NCBI RefSeq assembly: GCF_024198255.1
Contig: NZ_JAJVKW010000008.1
Span: forward strand, 124,001-188,000
Source: Myxococcus guangdongensis
Lineage (GTDB): Bacteria > Myxococcota > Myxococcia > Myxococcales > Myxococcaceae
DNA length: 64,000 nt
Direction: 5' to 3'
Each line of letters opens with the position of its first letter. Positions within the stretch are counted from its first letter, which is position 1. Position numbers and translations under genes: made by a program. Of this stretch, positions 1-9,330 are shown piece after piece. The notes beneath the pieces are model-generated. The model was not told the origin of the DNA and searched no databases. It saw only the letters and a program-made list of their open reading frames with translations.

Positions 1-123
1 CGCCACCGCCAGCAGCACCCCGAGGAGAAGGCGCGTGCTCGGCTCGGGCGCGGGAGATGGAACCGCCGCGAGACTCGGCACGGAGGACGGGGGGTGGGAG
101 ACGGAGGTGGGTGCGGTCGCCAT
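1..123 (-). CDS. Partial gene running off the left edge, N-terminus only
   Basis: An ATG at 123 on the minus strand opens a frame with no stop to the window edge (41 codons). The visible part is a Pro/Ser/Ala-rich N-terminus of about 30 residues, followed by Arg and a hydrophobic stretch (RLLLGVLLAVA) that looks like the start of a transmembrane segment. No clear Shine-Dalgarno sequence precedes the ATG, so the start is tentative. It would be divergent from the prkA operon across about 600 bases. The family cannot be recognised from this fragment. Confidence 0.45.
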   Translation of the reverse strand, partial: MATAPTSVSHPPSSVPSLAAVPSPAPEPSTRLLLGVLLAVA

Positions 124-734
124 GACGCGCGGCAGGATACGCAGGCACGGCCCAAAGCCAAGCCGGCGACCCCGTCTTCTGGGGGCTCCCCGCGGCCGAC
201 TTCACCCTCAGCGAAGCGCGCGTCGAACCGAGCACACCGCCGCCCTCGCGTCCCCCGAAGGCGCCTCGGGCAAGCCAACGTGTACCGCGCGGCGAATGTA
301 TCACCCTTCGGTGCAGGCACGCCCGCCTGGCTGCTGGCAGGGATGTCTCGACAGCCCTCACCTGCTCCGCCGACATGTGGAAGGAACACAGACGCCGCCC
401 CACAGCCAGCCAACAGTCCGCCTCCGGCAAGGCTGTCAGGCGTTCAATACCCCTCGCGTTCCGGGGGGGCACCTACCCCGTTGCACGCGCCGCCCTATAA
501 TCCCCCTTGCCTCTTCACCCCGTGGAGGGGGCGCGCCTTGTGGCGTCCTGCCCCTGACACGAGCGTAACGCGCGGTCCCATTCCGCGGCGGGGTCCCGAA
601 TTGGCTGCAGGGCTGTCGTGCCTGGGACCTCGGCGGGATGGTTGTGGAATGGCAATCCAGCCCTCCAGGTTCACCATTCTGGCCCCCTAGGGCGCGAGTG
701 CCTCGCACCCCAGGCCGGCTTCCGAGGGAGAGAC
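124..734. other. Long gene-free leader upstream of prkA
   Basis: About 610 bases without a convincing gene. The frames that stay open here have low-complexity Arg/Pro/Gly composition typical of GC-rich noncoding sequence. A TATAAT lies at 496-501 but has no -35 hexamer at usable distance. I searched for a sigma-54 element (GG-N10-GC) near 465-490 and 600-660 and found none with correct spacing. The region probably holds the prkA operon promoter and a long 5' leader. Confidence 0.5.
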
Positions 735-2798
<2,064 letters not shown>

Positions 2799-2824
2799 CC
2801 ACCTCAGGAGAAGGGCGAGCCGTC

Positions 2825-3934
2825 GTGACCTTGAAGATCCACCAGGACCACTCCCGCTTCAAACAGATCGTCCGCGGGAAGATAAAGGCCAACCTGCGCA
2901 AGTACGTGCAGAAGGGCGAGATGATTGGGAAGAAGGGCAAGGATGCCATCAGCATCCCCATCCCCTTCATCGACATCCCCCGCTTCAAGTACGGCCACAA
3001 GGAGCAGGGCGGCGTCGGACAGGGTGACGGCGAGGTGGGCCAGCAGCTCGGCCCCGGGGCGGTGGAGCCCGGGGACGGGCACCAGGCCGGCCAGGGCGAG
3101 GGAGACCACGCCCTGGAGGTGGACGTCACGCTCGAGGAGCTCGCGCAGATATTGGGCGAGGAGCTGCAGCTGCCCCACATCGAGCGGCGCCAGAACGAGA
3201 AGATCATCACCCAGAAGATTCGCTACACCGGCATCAACACCACCGGTCCCGAATCCCTGCGCCACTTCAAGCGCACCTTCAAGCAGGCCCTGCGCAGACA
3301 GATCGCCGCCGGCACCTACGACGCCGCCAGGCCCGTCATCATCCCCACCCGCGAGGACCGCCGCTACCGCAGCTACAAGCTGCAGGACCTCCCGGAGACC
3401 AACGCCGTCATCATCTACATGATGGACGTGTCCGGCTCCATGGGGGACGAGCAGAAGGAGATCGTCCGCATCGAGAGCTTCTGGCTCGATACGTGGCTGC
3501 GCCACCAATACAAGGGATTGGAGGCGCGCTACATCATCCACGACGCGGTGGCGCGCGAGGTGGACCGCGACACCTTCTTCCACACCCGCGAGTCCGGCGG
3601 GACGATGATCTCCAGCGCGTACAAGCTCTGCCGGGACATCATCCTGGCCGACTACCCGAAGAGCGCCTGGAACGTCTATCCGTTCCACTTCAGCGACGGC
3701 GACAACTGGAGCGCGGACGACACGCGCCAGTGCATCGAGATGCTGCGCAACGACGTGCTGCCCAACGTCAACCAGTTCGCCTACGGCCAGGTGGAGTCCC
3801 CCTACGGCAGCGGTCAGTTCATCAAGGACCTGCGCGAGGCGGTGGGTGACACCCCCAACGTCGCGCTCAGCGAAATCGCGGACAAGGACGCCATCTACGC
3901 GTCCATCAAGGACTTCCTCGGCAAGGGACGCTGA
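2825..3934 (+). CDS. DUF444 / YeaH-YhbH family protein with VWA-like fold
   Basis: A 369-residue DUF444 protein (YeaH/YhbH family). It starts at a GTG preceded by CAGGAGAAGG, 26 bases after prkA. A Gly/Gln-rich acidic insert at about residues 60-95 is the usual low-complexity linker. The C-terminal half contains MMDVSGSMG, a DxSxS metal-ion-dependent adhesion-type motif of von Willebrand factor A folds. YeaH is the partner of the YeaG kinase in enterobacteria; YhbH is needed for sporulation in Bacillus. The molecular activity of the family is not firmly established. Operon position between prkA and spoVR supports co-function. Confidence 0.94.
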   Translation: MTLKIHQDHSRFKQIVRGKIKANLRKYVQKGEMIGKKGKDAISIPIPFIDIPRFKYGHKEQGGVGQGDGEVGQQLGPGAVEPGDGHQAGQGEGDHALEVDVTLEELAQILGEELQLPHIERRQNEKIITQKIRYTGINTTGPESLRHFKRTFKQALRRQIAAGTYDAARPVIIPTREDRRYRSYKLQDLPETNAVIIYMMDVSGSMGDEQKEIVRIESFWLDTWLRHQYKGLEARYIIHDAVAREVDRDTFFHTRESGGTMISSAYKLCRDIILADYPKSAWNVYPFHFSDGDNWSADDTRQCIEMLRNDVLPNVNQFAYGQVESPYGSGQFIKDLREAVGDTPNVALSEIADKDAIYASIKDFLGKGR

Positions 3935-3974
3935 AGAGTCAGCGCCCCCACCTGTCCTCCGGAGAGACTTCCCG

Positions 3975-5468
3975 ATGCCCAAGAGCCTTACGCCCCGTCT
4001 CGCAGCGCTGAGGGATGAGATCCACGGCTACGCGAAGGAGTTCGGACTCGACTTCTTCGACACCGTCTTCGAGATGGTGTCCTACGACGAGATGAACATG
4101 GTCGCCGCCTACGGCGGCTTCCCCACGCGCTATCCGCACTGGCGCTGGGGCATGGAGTACGAGCAGCTCTCCAAGGGCTACGAGTACGGCCTGAGCAAGA
4201 TCTACGAGCTCGTCATCAACAACGACCCCTGCTACGCGTACTTGATGGAGAGCAATCCGGAGGTGGACCAGAAGCTGGTCATGGCCCACGTCTACGGACA
4301 CTGCGACTTCTTCAAGAACAACTTCTCCTTCCGCCACACCAACCGGCGGATGATCGACGAGATGGCCAACCACGCCACGCGGGTGCGCCGCTGGGTGGAC
4401 AAGATTGGCGTGGAGAAGGTCGAGGACTTCATCGACCGGACGCTGAGCCTGGAGAACCTCATCGACCAGCACTCGCCCCACATCCGGCGCAACCCGGACC
4501 CCAGGCGCGCGGAGGACGAGCTCAAGTCCAACGAGCGTGTGGAGGGCTTCAAGGTCGGCCGCGAGTACATGCGCGGATACATCAACCCGTCCGAGTTCCT
4601 CGACTCCCAGCGCAAGAAGGTGGAGGACGAGAAGCAGCGGGCCAAGAAGTTCCCCGAGCGCCCCCAGCGCGACGTGCTGCTCTTCCTATTGGAGGAGGCG
4701 CCGCTGGAGCCGTGGGAGTCGGACATCCTGGCGATTCTTCGCGAGGAGGCCCACTACTTCGCGCCCCAGGGCCAGACGAAGATCATGAACGAGGGGTGGG
4801 CCAGCTACTGGCACTCCACCATCATGACCCGCAGGGCGCTGCGCGACGATGAAATCATCGACTACGCGGACCACCACTCCGGCACCATGGGCACCCGCCC
4901 TGGCGCCATCAACCCCTACAAGCTGGGCATCGAGCTGTGGCGGGACATCGAGGAGCGCTGGAACAAGGGCCGCTTCGGCAAGGAGTGGGACGAGTGTGAT
5001 GATTTGCGCGCCCGCCGCAACTGGGACAAGAAGCTGGGCGCCGGACGCGAGAAGATCTTCGAGGTCCGCAAGCACTACAACGACATCACCTTCATCGACA
5101 CGTTCCTGACGCCCGAGTTCGCGATGGAGCAGAAGCTCTTCGTGTATGGCTTCAACGACAAGCGCAACTCGTGGGAGATCCTCGACCGCGAGTTCCGCAA
5201 GGTGAAGAGCAAGCTCTTGCAAGGGCTCACCAACTTCGGCCAGCCCATCATCGAGGTGGTGGACGGCAACCACGAGAACCGTGGGGAGATGCTGCTCGCG
5301 CACAAGCACGACGGCCAGGACCTCAAGGGCGACTACGCCCGCGAGACGCTCAGGAACCTCCAGTCCCTGTGGCGCCGCCCCGTCAACATCATCACCCGCT
5401 ACGACAACAAGGGCGTGATGCTGCGCTTCGACGGGACGAACCAGACGGAGAAGAAGGTGGAGCTGTAG
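3975..5468 (+). CDS. spoVR: SpoVR family protein (YcgB-like)
   Basis: A 497-residue SpoVR/YcgB protein, close to the family length of about 470-510. Typical features are the N-terminal DFFDTVFEMVSYDEMN, a run of His/Glu/Asp residues around HVYGHCDFFKNN, and MNEGWASYWHS in the middle. In Bacillus SpoVR takes part in spore cortex formation, and across bacteria it is encoded with prkA and DUF444 genes, as here. The ATG at 3975 follows GGAGAGACTTCCCG. The gap to the DUF444 gene is 40 bases, so this is the third gene of one operon. It ends 18 bases before the convergent kinase gene. Confidence 0.95.
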   Translation: MPKSLTPRLAALRDEIHGYAKEFGLDFFDTVFEMVSYDEMNMVAAYGGFPTRYPHWRWGMEYEQLSKGYEYGLSKIYELVINNDPCYAYLMESNPEVDQKLVMAHVYGHCDFFKNNFSFRHTNRRMIDEMANHATRVRRWVDKIGVEKVEDFIDRTLSLENLIDQHSPHIRRNPDPRRAEDELKSNERVEGFKVGREYMRGYINPSEFLDSQRKKVEDEKQRAKKFPERPQRDVLLFLLEEAPLEPWESDILAILREEAHYFAPQGQTKIMNEGWASYWHSTIMTRRALRDDEIIDYADHHSGTMGTRPGAINPYKLGIELWRDIEERWNKGRFGKEWDECDDLRARRNWDKKLGAGREKIFEVRKHYNDITFIDTFLTPEFAMEQKLFVYGFNDKRNSWEILDREFRKVKSKLLQGLTNFGQPIIEVVDGNHENRGEMLLAHKHDGQDLKGDYARETLRNLQSLWRRPVNIITRYDNKGVMLRFDGTNQTEKKVEL

Positions 5469-5486
5469 CGCCCAAAGCCCGCTCGC

Positions 5487-6530
5487 TCACGGGCGGGTCT
5501 CCGCGATGGGGGCCGACCTCACGGGCGCGAAGCCCGTGTCCGGCCCCTGCGACGTCAGGCGCTCCAGCGCCGTGCACAGCGCGTCCACGCGGCCGAAGCG
5601 CGCGGACGGCTCCTCCTCCAGACACCGCTCGACGGCCTCCGCGAAGTCCAGGTCGATTCCCGGCACCAGGTTGACCAGCGGCACCAGCGCGGCCGCCACC
5701 CGGCCCGCCTCCAGGTCCGCCTCGGAGGCGCGCACATGCGGGACCCGTCCCGTGCACAGCTCGTACACGAGCAGCCCCAGCGCATACAAATCACTCTGCG
5801 GCGTGGCTGGCGCGCCCAGGCGGACCTCGGGCGCCATGTAGCGCGGCGTGCCGACGACTCCCGGGACGGCCCACCGCTTCGAGCGGTCCGTCCCCACGAA
5901 GGCCGCGAGCCCGAAGTCGAGCAGCTTGATGCTGCCATCCGCGTCCAGGATGGCGTTGCCCGGCTTCACGTCGCGGTGGAGCACTCCGCGCTGATGCGCG
6001 GCCCTCAGCCCCCGCGCGAGCCCCAGCGCGATGTCCAGCACGTACCGCCAGGGCAAGGGCGGCGCCAGCTCCGCCAGGCTCTTGCCGTCCACGTACTCGT
6101 ACACCAGATACGGCCGCCCCTCGACCTGCCCCGCCCGGAACACCGTGACGACGTTGGGGTGCTTGATGCGGGCGATGGCGCGCGCCTCGATGGCGAAGCT
6201 GTCCAACGTGCTGGTGTCCGGCTCCAGCGCGACGCTCAGCTTGAGCGCGACGAGCCGGTCCAATGACGTGTCATGCGCCAGGTACACCGCCCCCATGCCG
6301 CCCCGCCCCAACAGCCGCACCAGGTGGAACTCGTCCAACACCGCGGGCGGCGTCCACGTCCGCGCCGCCGTGCCCCCCCAGGGCGGAGACGGCGCCTCCG
6401 GCGGCTCGGGACAGGACTGGCTGTGCATGACGGCGACCAGCAGGTCCCGACACGCGGGACACCCGGCGGCGTGGCGATGAACCCGCCCTCGGGCCCCGCT
6501 GTCCAGCCGCGCCTCGACGAGCGCCACCAC
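5487..6530 (-). CDS. Serine/threonine protein kinase with partial N-terminal zf-HC2
   Basis: A 347-residue Hanks-type kinase. An N-terminal HxxxCxxC (HRHAAGCPAC) is the second half of an anti-sigma-type zf-HC2 zinc finger. It is followed by the kinase domain with GRGGMGAVY (glycine loop), VALK, HRDVKPGN (catalytic loop), DFG and APE. No transmembrane segment is visible, so it is probably cytosolic. The GTG at 6530 is chosen because GAGGAAGAC lies immediately upstream; the frame stays open to 6600 and encodes two more cysteines, so a longer form with a complete finger cannot be excluded. It is divergent from a sigma-factor gene, and such pairs suggest that the kinase regulates the sigma factor (inference). 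Confidence 0.93.
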   Translation of the reverse strand: MVALVEARLDSGARGRVHRHAAGCPACRDLLVAVMHSQSCPEPPEAPSPPWGGTAARTWTPPAVLDEFHLVRLLGRGGMGAVYLAHDTSLDRLVALKLSVALEPDTSTLDSFAIEARAIARIKHPNVVTVFRAGQVEGRPYLVYEYVDGKSLAELAPPLPWRYVLDIALGLARGLRAAHQRGVLHRDVKPGNAILDADGSIKLLDFGLAAFVGTDRSKRWAVPGVVGTPRYMAPEVRLGAPATPQSDLYALGLLVYELCTGRVPHVRASEADLEAGRVAAALVPLVNLVPGIDLDFAEAVERCLEEEPSARFGRVDALCTALERLTSQGPDTGFAPVRSAPIAETRP

Positions 6531-6707
6531 GTCTTCCTCGCACAGGCAGCCGGATGAAAGGATTTGGCACCCCCCTGGATTGCCCCCGGCCAGAGCCTCT
6601 CACGAATCGGTCGGCCGCCGGGACGGCGTGAGACACTTCCATTTCATGCCCAAATGACACCTTCACCCAGACTAACCTGCACATCCAGTAAAGTCGGCCT
6701 GTTCGGA

Positions 6708-6713
6708 TATAAT
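6708..6713 (+). promoter_or_regulatory. Candidate -10 hexamer TATAAT just before the sigma-factor gene
   Basis: A perfect TATAAT ends 6 bases before the ATG at 6720, which would place the transcription start at or next to the start codon. No good -35 hexamer lies 16-18 bases upstream, so this could be coincidental. In this GC-rich context a perfect AT hexamer in a divergent intergenic region is still notable. Confidence 0.35.
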
Positions 6714-6719
6714 GAAGGG

Positions 6720-7631
6720 ATGAAGCAGGGGGGCTTGGCATTCGCACGGTTGTTCCTAGCGCATGCGGGCTTCCCGGTGGAGTCCGCCGCGACGGAGGAG
6801 CTCGAGTCCCGGCTGTCACGCTTCTGGCGCGAGGGGCGCGAGCGGTGGCCCGCCATCCCCTTGTCCGAGGAGGTCCTCGTCCGGCATCTGGCGCTGCACT
6901 TCCCACGCATGGCGTCTGGCGAGGGGCTGGCGGCGGGACTGGAGCGATTCGACGCGGGGGACCTCTATCTGGCGTGTGGCTGCGCCGAGGGGCTGCCGGC
7001 CGCGCTCGCCGCCTTCGAACGGCACCACATGGCCGCGGTACCCGCGGTGCTCTCACACATGAGGCTGCCGGCGGCGATGGTGGACGAGGTGCGCCAGCAG
7101 GTCCGGGAACGGCTGCTCGTGCGCACCGACGCGGCCCCGCGCATCGCCGAGTACTCCGGCCGGGGTTCCTTGACGAACTGGGTGCGCGTGGTGGCGCTGC
7201 GCACCGCCCTGAGCCTCTTGCGCAAGTCCCATGAGCCGGGCGCCTCGAGCGACGCCGTCCTGGAACTGCTCCCCGCCCCCGACCCAGACCCCGAGCTGGA
7301 GGTCATCCAGCGCCGCTTCCACGACGATTTCCGCAGGGCCCTGGAGGATGCCTTCGCCACCCTCCCCTCCGAACACCGCTACCTGCTGCGGCTGCACTTC
7401 GTGGATCGCCTCTCCACCCCGAAGCTCGGCACCCTCTTCGGCGTCAACCAATCCACCATCTCGCGCTGGCTCCAGAGCGCCCAGCAGGCCGTGCACGACG
7501 AGACCCGACGTCTGCTCAAGGAGCGCCTGGACCTCTCCTCCCAGGAGTTCACCAGCGTCCTGCGCTCCGTGGAGGGCCAGCTCCATCTCAGCCTGACACG
7601 CATTCTCGATGAAACAGTTCACTCCAAGTGA
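6720..7631 (+). CDS. RNA polymerase sigma-70 family factor, Myxococcales type
   Basis: A 303-residue sigma factor resembling the Myxococcales family described as TIGR03001. An unusual N-terminal extension of about 100 residues precedes a region-2-like segment (YSGRGSLTNWVRVVALRTA, about residues 145-165). A region-4 helix-turn-helix follows (FATLPSEHRYLLRLHF, then FGVNQSTISRWLQSAQ). Unlike classical ECF factors it has a tail of about 50 residues after region 4. The ATG at 6720 gives MKQGGLAF. The nearby divergent kinase suggests control by phosphorylation rather than by an anti-sigma factor (inference). It sits just upstream of the secreted-protein cluster and may control it, but the sequence does not show this. 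Confidence 0.88.
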   Translation: MKQGGLAFARLFLAHAGFPVESAATEELESRLSRFWREGRERWPAIPLSEEVLVRHLALHFPRMASGEGLAAGLERFDAGDLYLACGCAEGLPAALAAFERHHMAAVPAVLSHMRLPAAMVDEVRQQVRERLLVRTDAAPRIAEYSGRGSLTNWVRVVALRTALSLLRKSHEPGASSDAVLELLPAPDPDPELEVIQRRFHDDFRRALEDAFATLPSEHRYLLRLHFVDRLSTPKLGTLFGVNQSTISRWLQSAQQAVHDETRRLLKERLDLSSQEFTSVLRSVEGQLHLSLTRILDETVHSK

Positions 7632-7632
7632 A
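7618..7632. repeat. Short inverted repeat TTCACT-CCA-AGTGAA
   Basis: A perfect 6-base inverted repeat with a 3-base spacer overlaps the stop codon of the sigma-factor gene. It is too short and lacks a T-run to be called a terminator; it could be a protein-binding site or chance. The rest of the 284-base gap to the next gene shows no other feature I can support. Confidence 0.3.
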
Positions 7633-7915
7633 TATCGAGAATCTGTGCATAGGTTGAAGGACGTGGGCGTCATTAAGTCGCGAACGTTTCTCGGACGCCC
7701 CTCATCCCGGAGTCGCCGTCGAGTCGAGCACCGTGTGCGCGGGAGGCCACACGGCCTCGGGCCAGTCAGCAGACCTCCCGCGCCATCGCGAGACACGCCC
7801 TCTTCCTTGCCTCCACGACGTTGACCGGGCGCGTCTGTCATCACCACCTCACCCGTTCATCCGGGAGGGCCCCCGTGTCGGCGCGGGCGCCACCCGGCTG
7901 CCCCGACAGGACCCC

Positions 7916-9301
7916 ATGCGGACTCCCTCCAGCCCTGCCCGTCCCTTCCATGGAATGACACGCCACATGCTGCCCCTGCTCGGCGGGCTCGCGCTGGGAT
8001 GGAGCGCGTGCGAGGAGCCCCGCGCCGGGGCCGGGTCCTCCGAGGCAGTGGACGCCAGACACCTGGCGAGACTGGACCTGGCGCCCCCCGAGGCGCGCGT
8101 CCCCGACGAGTACATCGTCGTCTTCGGTGAGGCCGTCACGGGCCGGGCCATGGCGGCCGCGGAGGACGACGTGGCGCGCGCGGGTGGCGACAACGCGCTG
8201 CTGCATCGCTACTCCGTCGTCCCGGGCTTCGCCGCGCGCCTGGACGCCACGCAGCTCGAGCGGCTGCGCGGGAATCCGGCCGTGGCCGCCATCGAGCAGA
8301 ACCAGTACGTGTCGCTGTCCGCCGTCTACCCCACCGACACGGTGGGCATCGACCGCGTGGACCAGCGCCAGGGACGCAATGGCCTGTATGACGACCGCGA
8401 TGCCACGGGCGTGGGGACGCATGTGTATGTCCTCGACACCGGCATCAACACGCAGCACTCGGAGTTCAGCGGACGGATTGGCACCTCGGAGGGATTCATC
8501 CCCGACGGGCGGGGCTACGAGGACTGCAACGGCCATGGCACCCACGTCGCCAGCCTCATCGGCGGCACCACGTACGGCATGGCCCGGCAGACGACCCTCC
8601 ACGCCGTGCGGGTGCTGACCTGCGCCGGCAGGAGCAGCTGGGCCACCGTCATCATGGGCCTGGAGTTCGTCCGCGGTGACTGCGCCGCCCAGGCCGCGCG
8701 GTGCGTCGCGAACCTGAGCCTCTCCGGCCCGCTCTCCGCCATGGCCAATGCAACGGTGGCCCAGTTGGTGAACGCGGGCATCCCCGTCGTGGTCGCCGCG
8801 GGCAACGACAACCTGGATGCCTGCACGCAGTCTCCCGCGAGCGAGCCCAAGGCGCTCACCGTGGCGGCCGTCGACGGGGACGACCGGCGCTGGAGCGACT
8901 CCAACTGGGGGGCCTGCGTGGACCTCTTCGCGCCGGGCGTGGACATCCTCGGGGCCTGGACGGGGGACGCCGTGGCGGCCCAGTTCGAGACGGGGACCTC
9001 CATGGCCAGCCCCCACGTCGCGGGCGCCCTGGCGCAGTACCTGGGCGAGAACCCGACAGTCACGCCCGCGCAGCTCGACGCGAAGCTCAAGAGCTCGGCG
9101 ACGCTCTCCTGCGTGGAGGACCGAAAGGGCAGCCCCGACCTGATGCTCTTCAGTGATTTGGACCAGGGCAACGGACACTGCGTGGCGACGACCAACAGCT
9201 GTCAGGGATTGTGCGGGCAAGCGGCGGTGAGCTGCTTCTGTGACCCCACCTGCCTCGACTTCAACGACTGCTGCCCCGACTTCGAGGAAGTGTGCCTGTG
9301 A
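7916..9301 (+). CDS. Secreted subtilisin-like (S8) protease with C-terminal somatomedin B-like domain
   Basis: A 461-residue exported serine protease of the proteinase K/aqualysin branch. An N-terminal export signal (hydrophobic stretch MLPLLGGLALGW followed by Cys) precedes an inhibitor I9 propeptide (VPDEYIVVFGE onward). The peptidase S8 domain has catalytic Asp174 (VLDTG), His207 (GHGTHVAS) and Ser362 (GTSMASPHVAG). The last 40 residues form a cysteine-rich module, ending CFCDPTCLDFNDCCPDFEEV-C, that matches the somatomedin B cysteine pattern. The Cys after the hydrophobic core is preceded by WSA, a weak lipobox, so secretion versus lipidation is open. An ATG at 7955 is an alternative start. 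It begins a run of four large exported proteins. Confidence 0.94.
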   Translation: MRTPSSPARPFHGMTRHMLPLLGGLALGWSACEEPRAGAGSSEAVDARHLARLDLAPPEARVPDEYIVVFGEAVTGRAMAAAEDDVARAGGDNALLHRYSVVPGFAARLDATQLERLRGNPAVAAIEQNQYVSLSAVYPTDTVGIDRVDQRQGRNGLYDDRDATGVGTHVYVLDTGINTQHSEFSGRIGTSEGFIPDGRGYEDCNGHGTHVASLIGGTTYGMARQTTLHAVRVLTCAGRSSWATVIMGLEFVRGDCAAQAARCVANLSLSGPLSAMANATVAQLVNAGIPVVVAAGNDNLDACTQSPASEPKALTVAAVDGDDRRWSDSNWGACVDLFAPGVDILGAWTGDAVAAQFETGTSMASPHVAGALAQYLGENPTVTPAQLDAKLKSSATLSCVEDRKGSPDLMLFSDLDQGNGHCVATTNSCQGLCGQAAVSCFCDPTCLDFNDCCPDFEEVCL

Positions 9302-9330
9302 AAGCTGTTCCACGACGAGGAGGAAGCGCC

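Noticed and set aside
461..490. Possible sigma-54 promoter upstream of prkA
   Set aside because: A GGCAC and a TTGCA are present but spaced 13 bases between GG and GC rather than the required 10.
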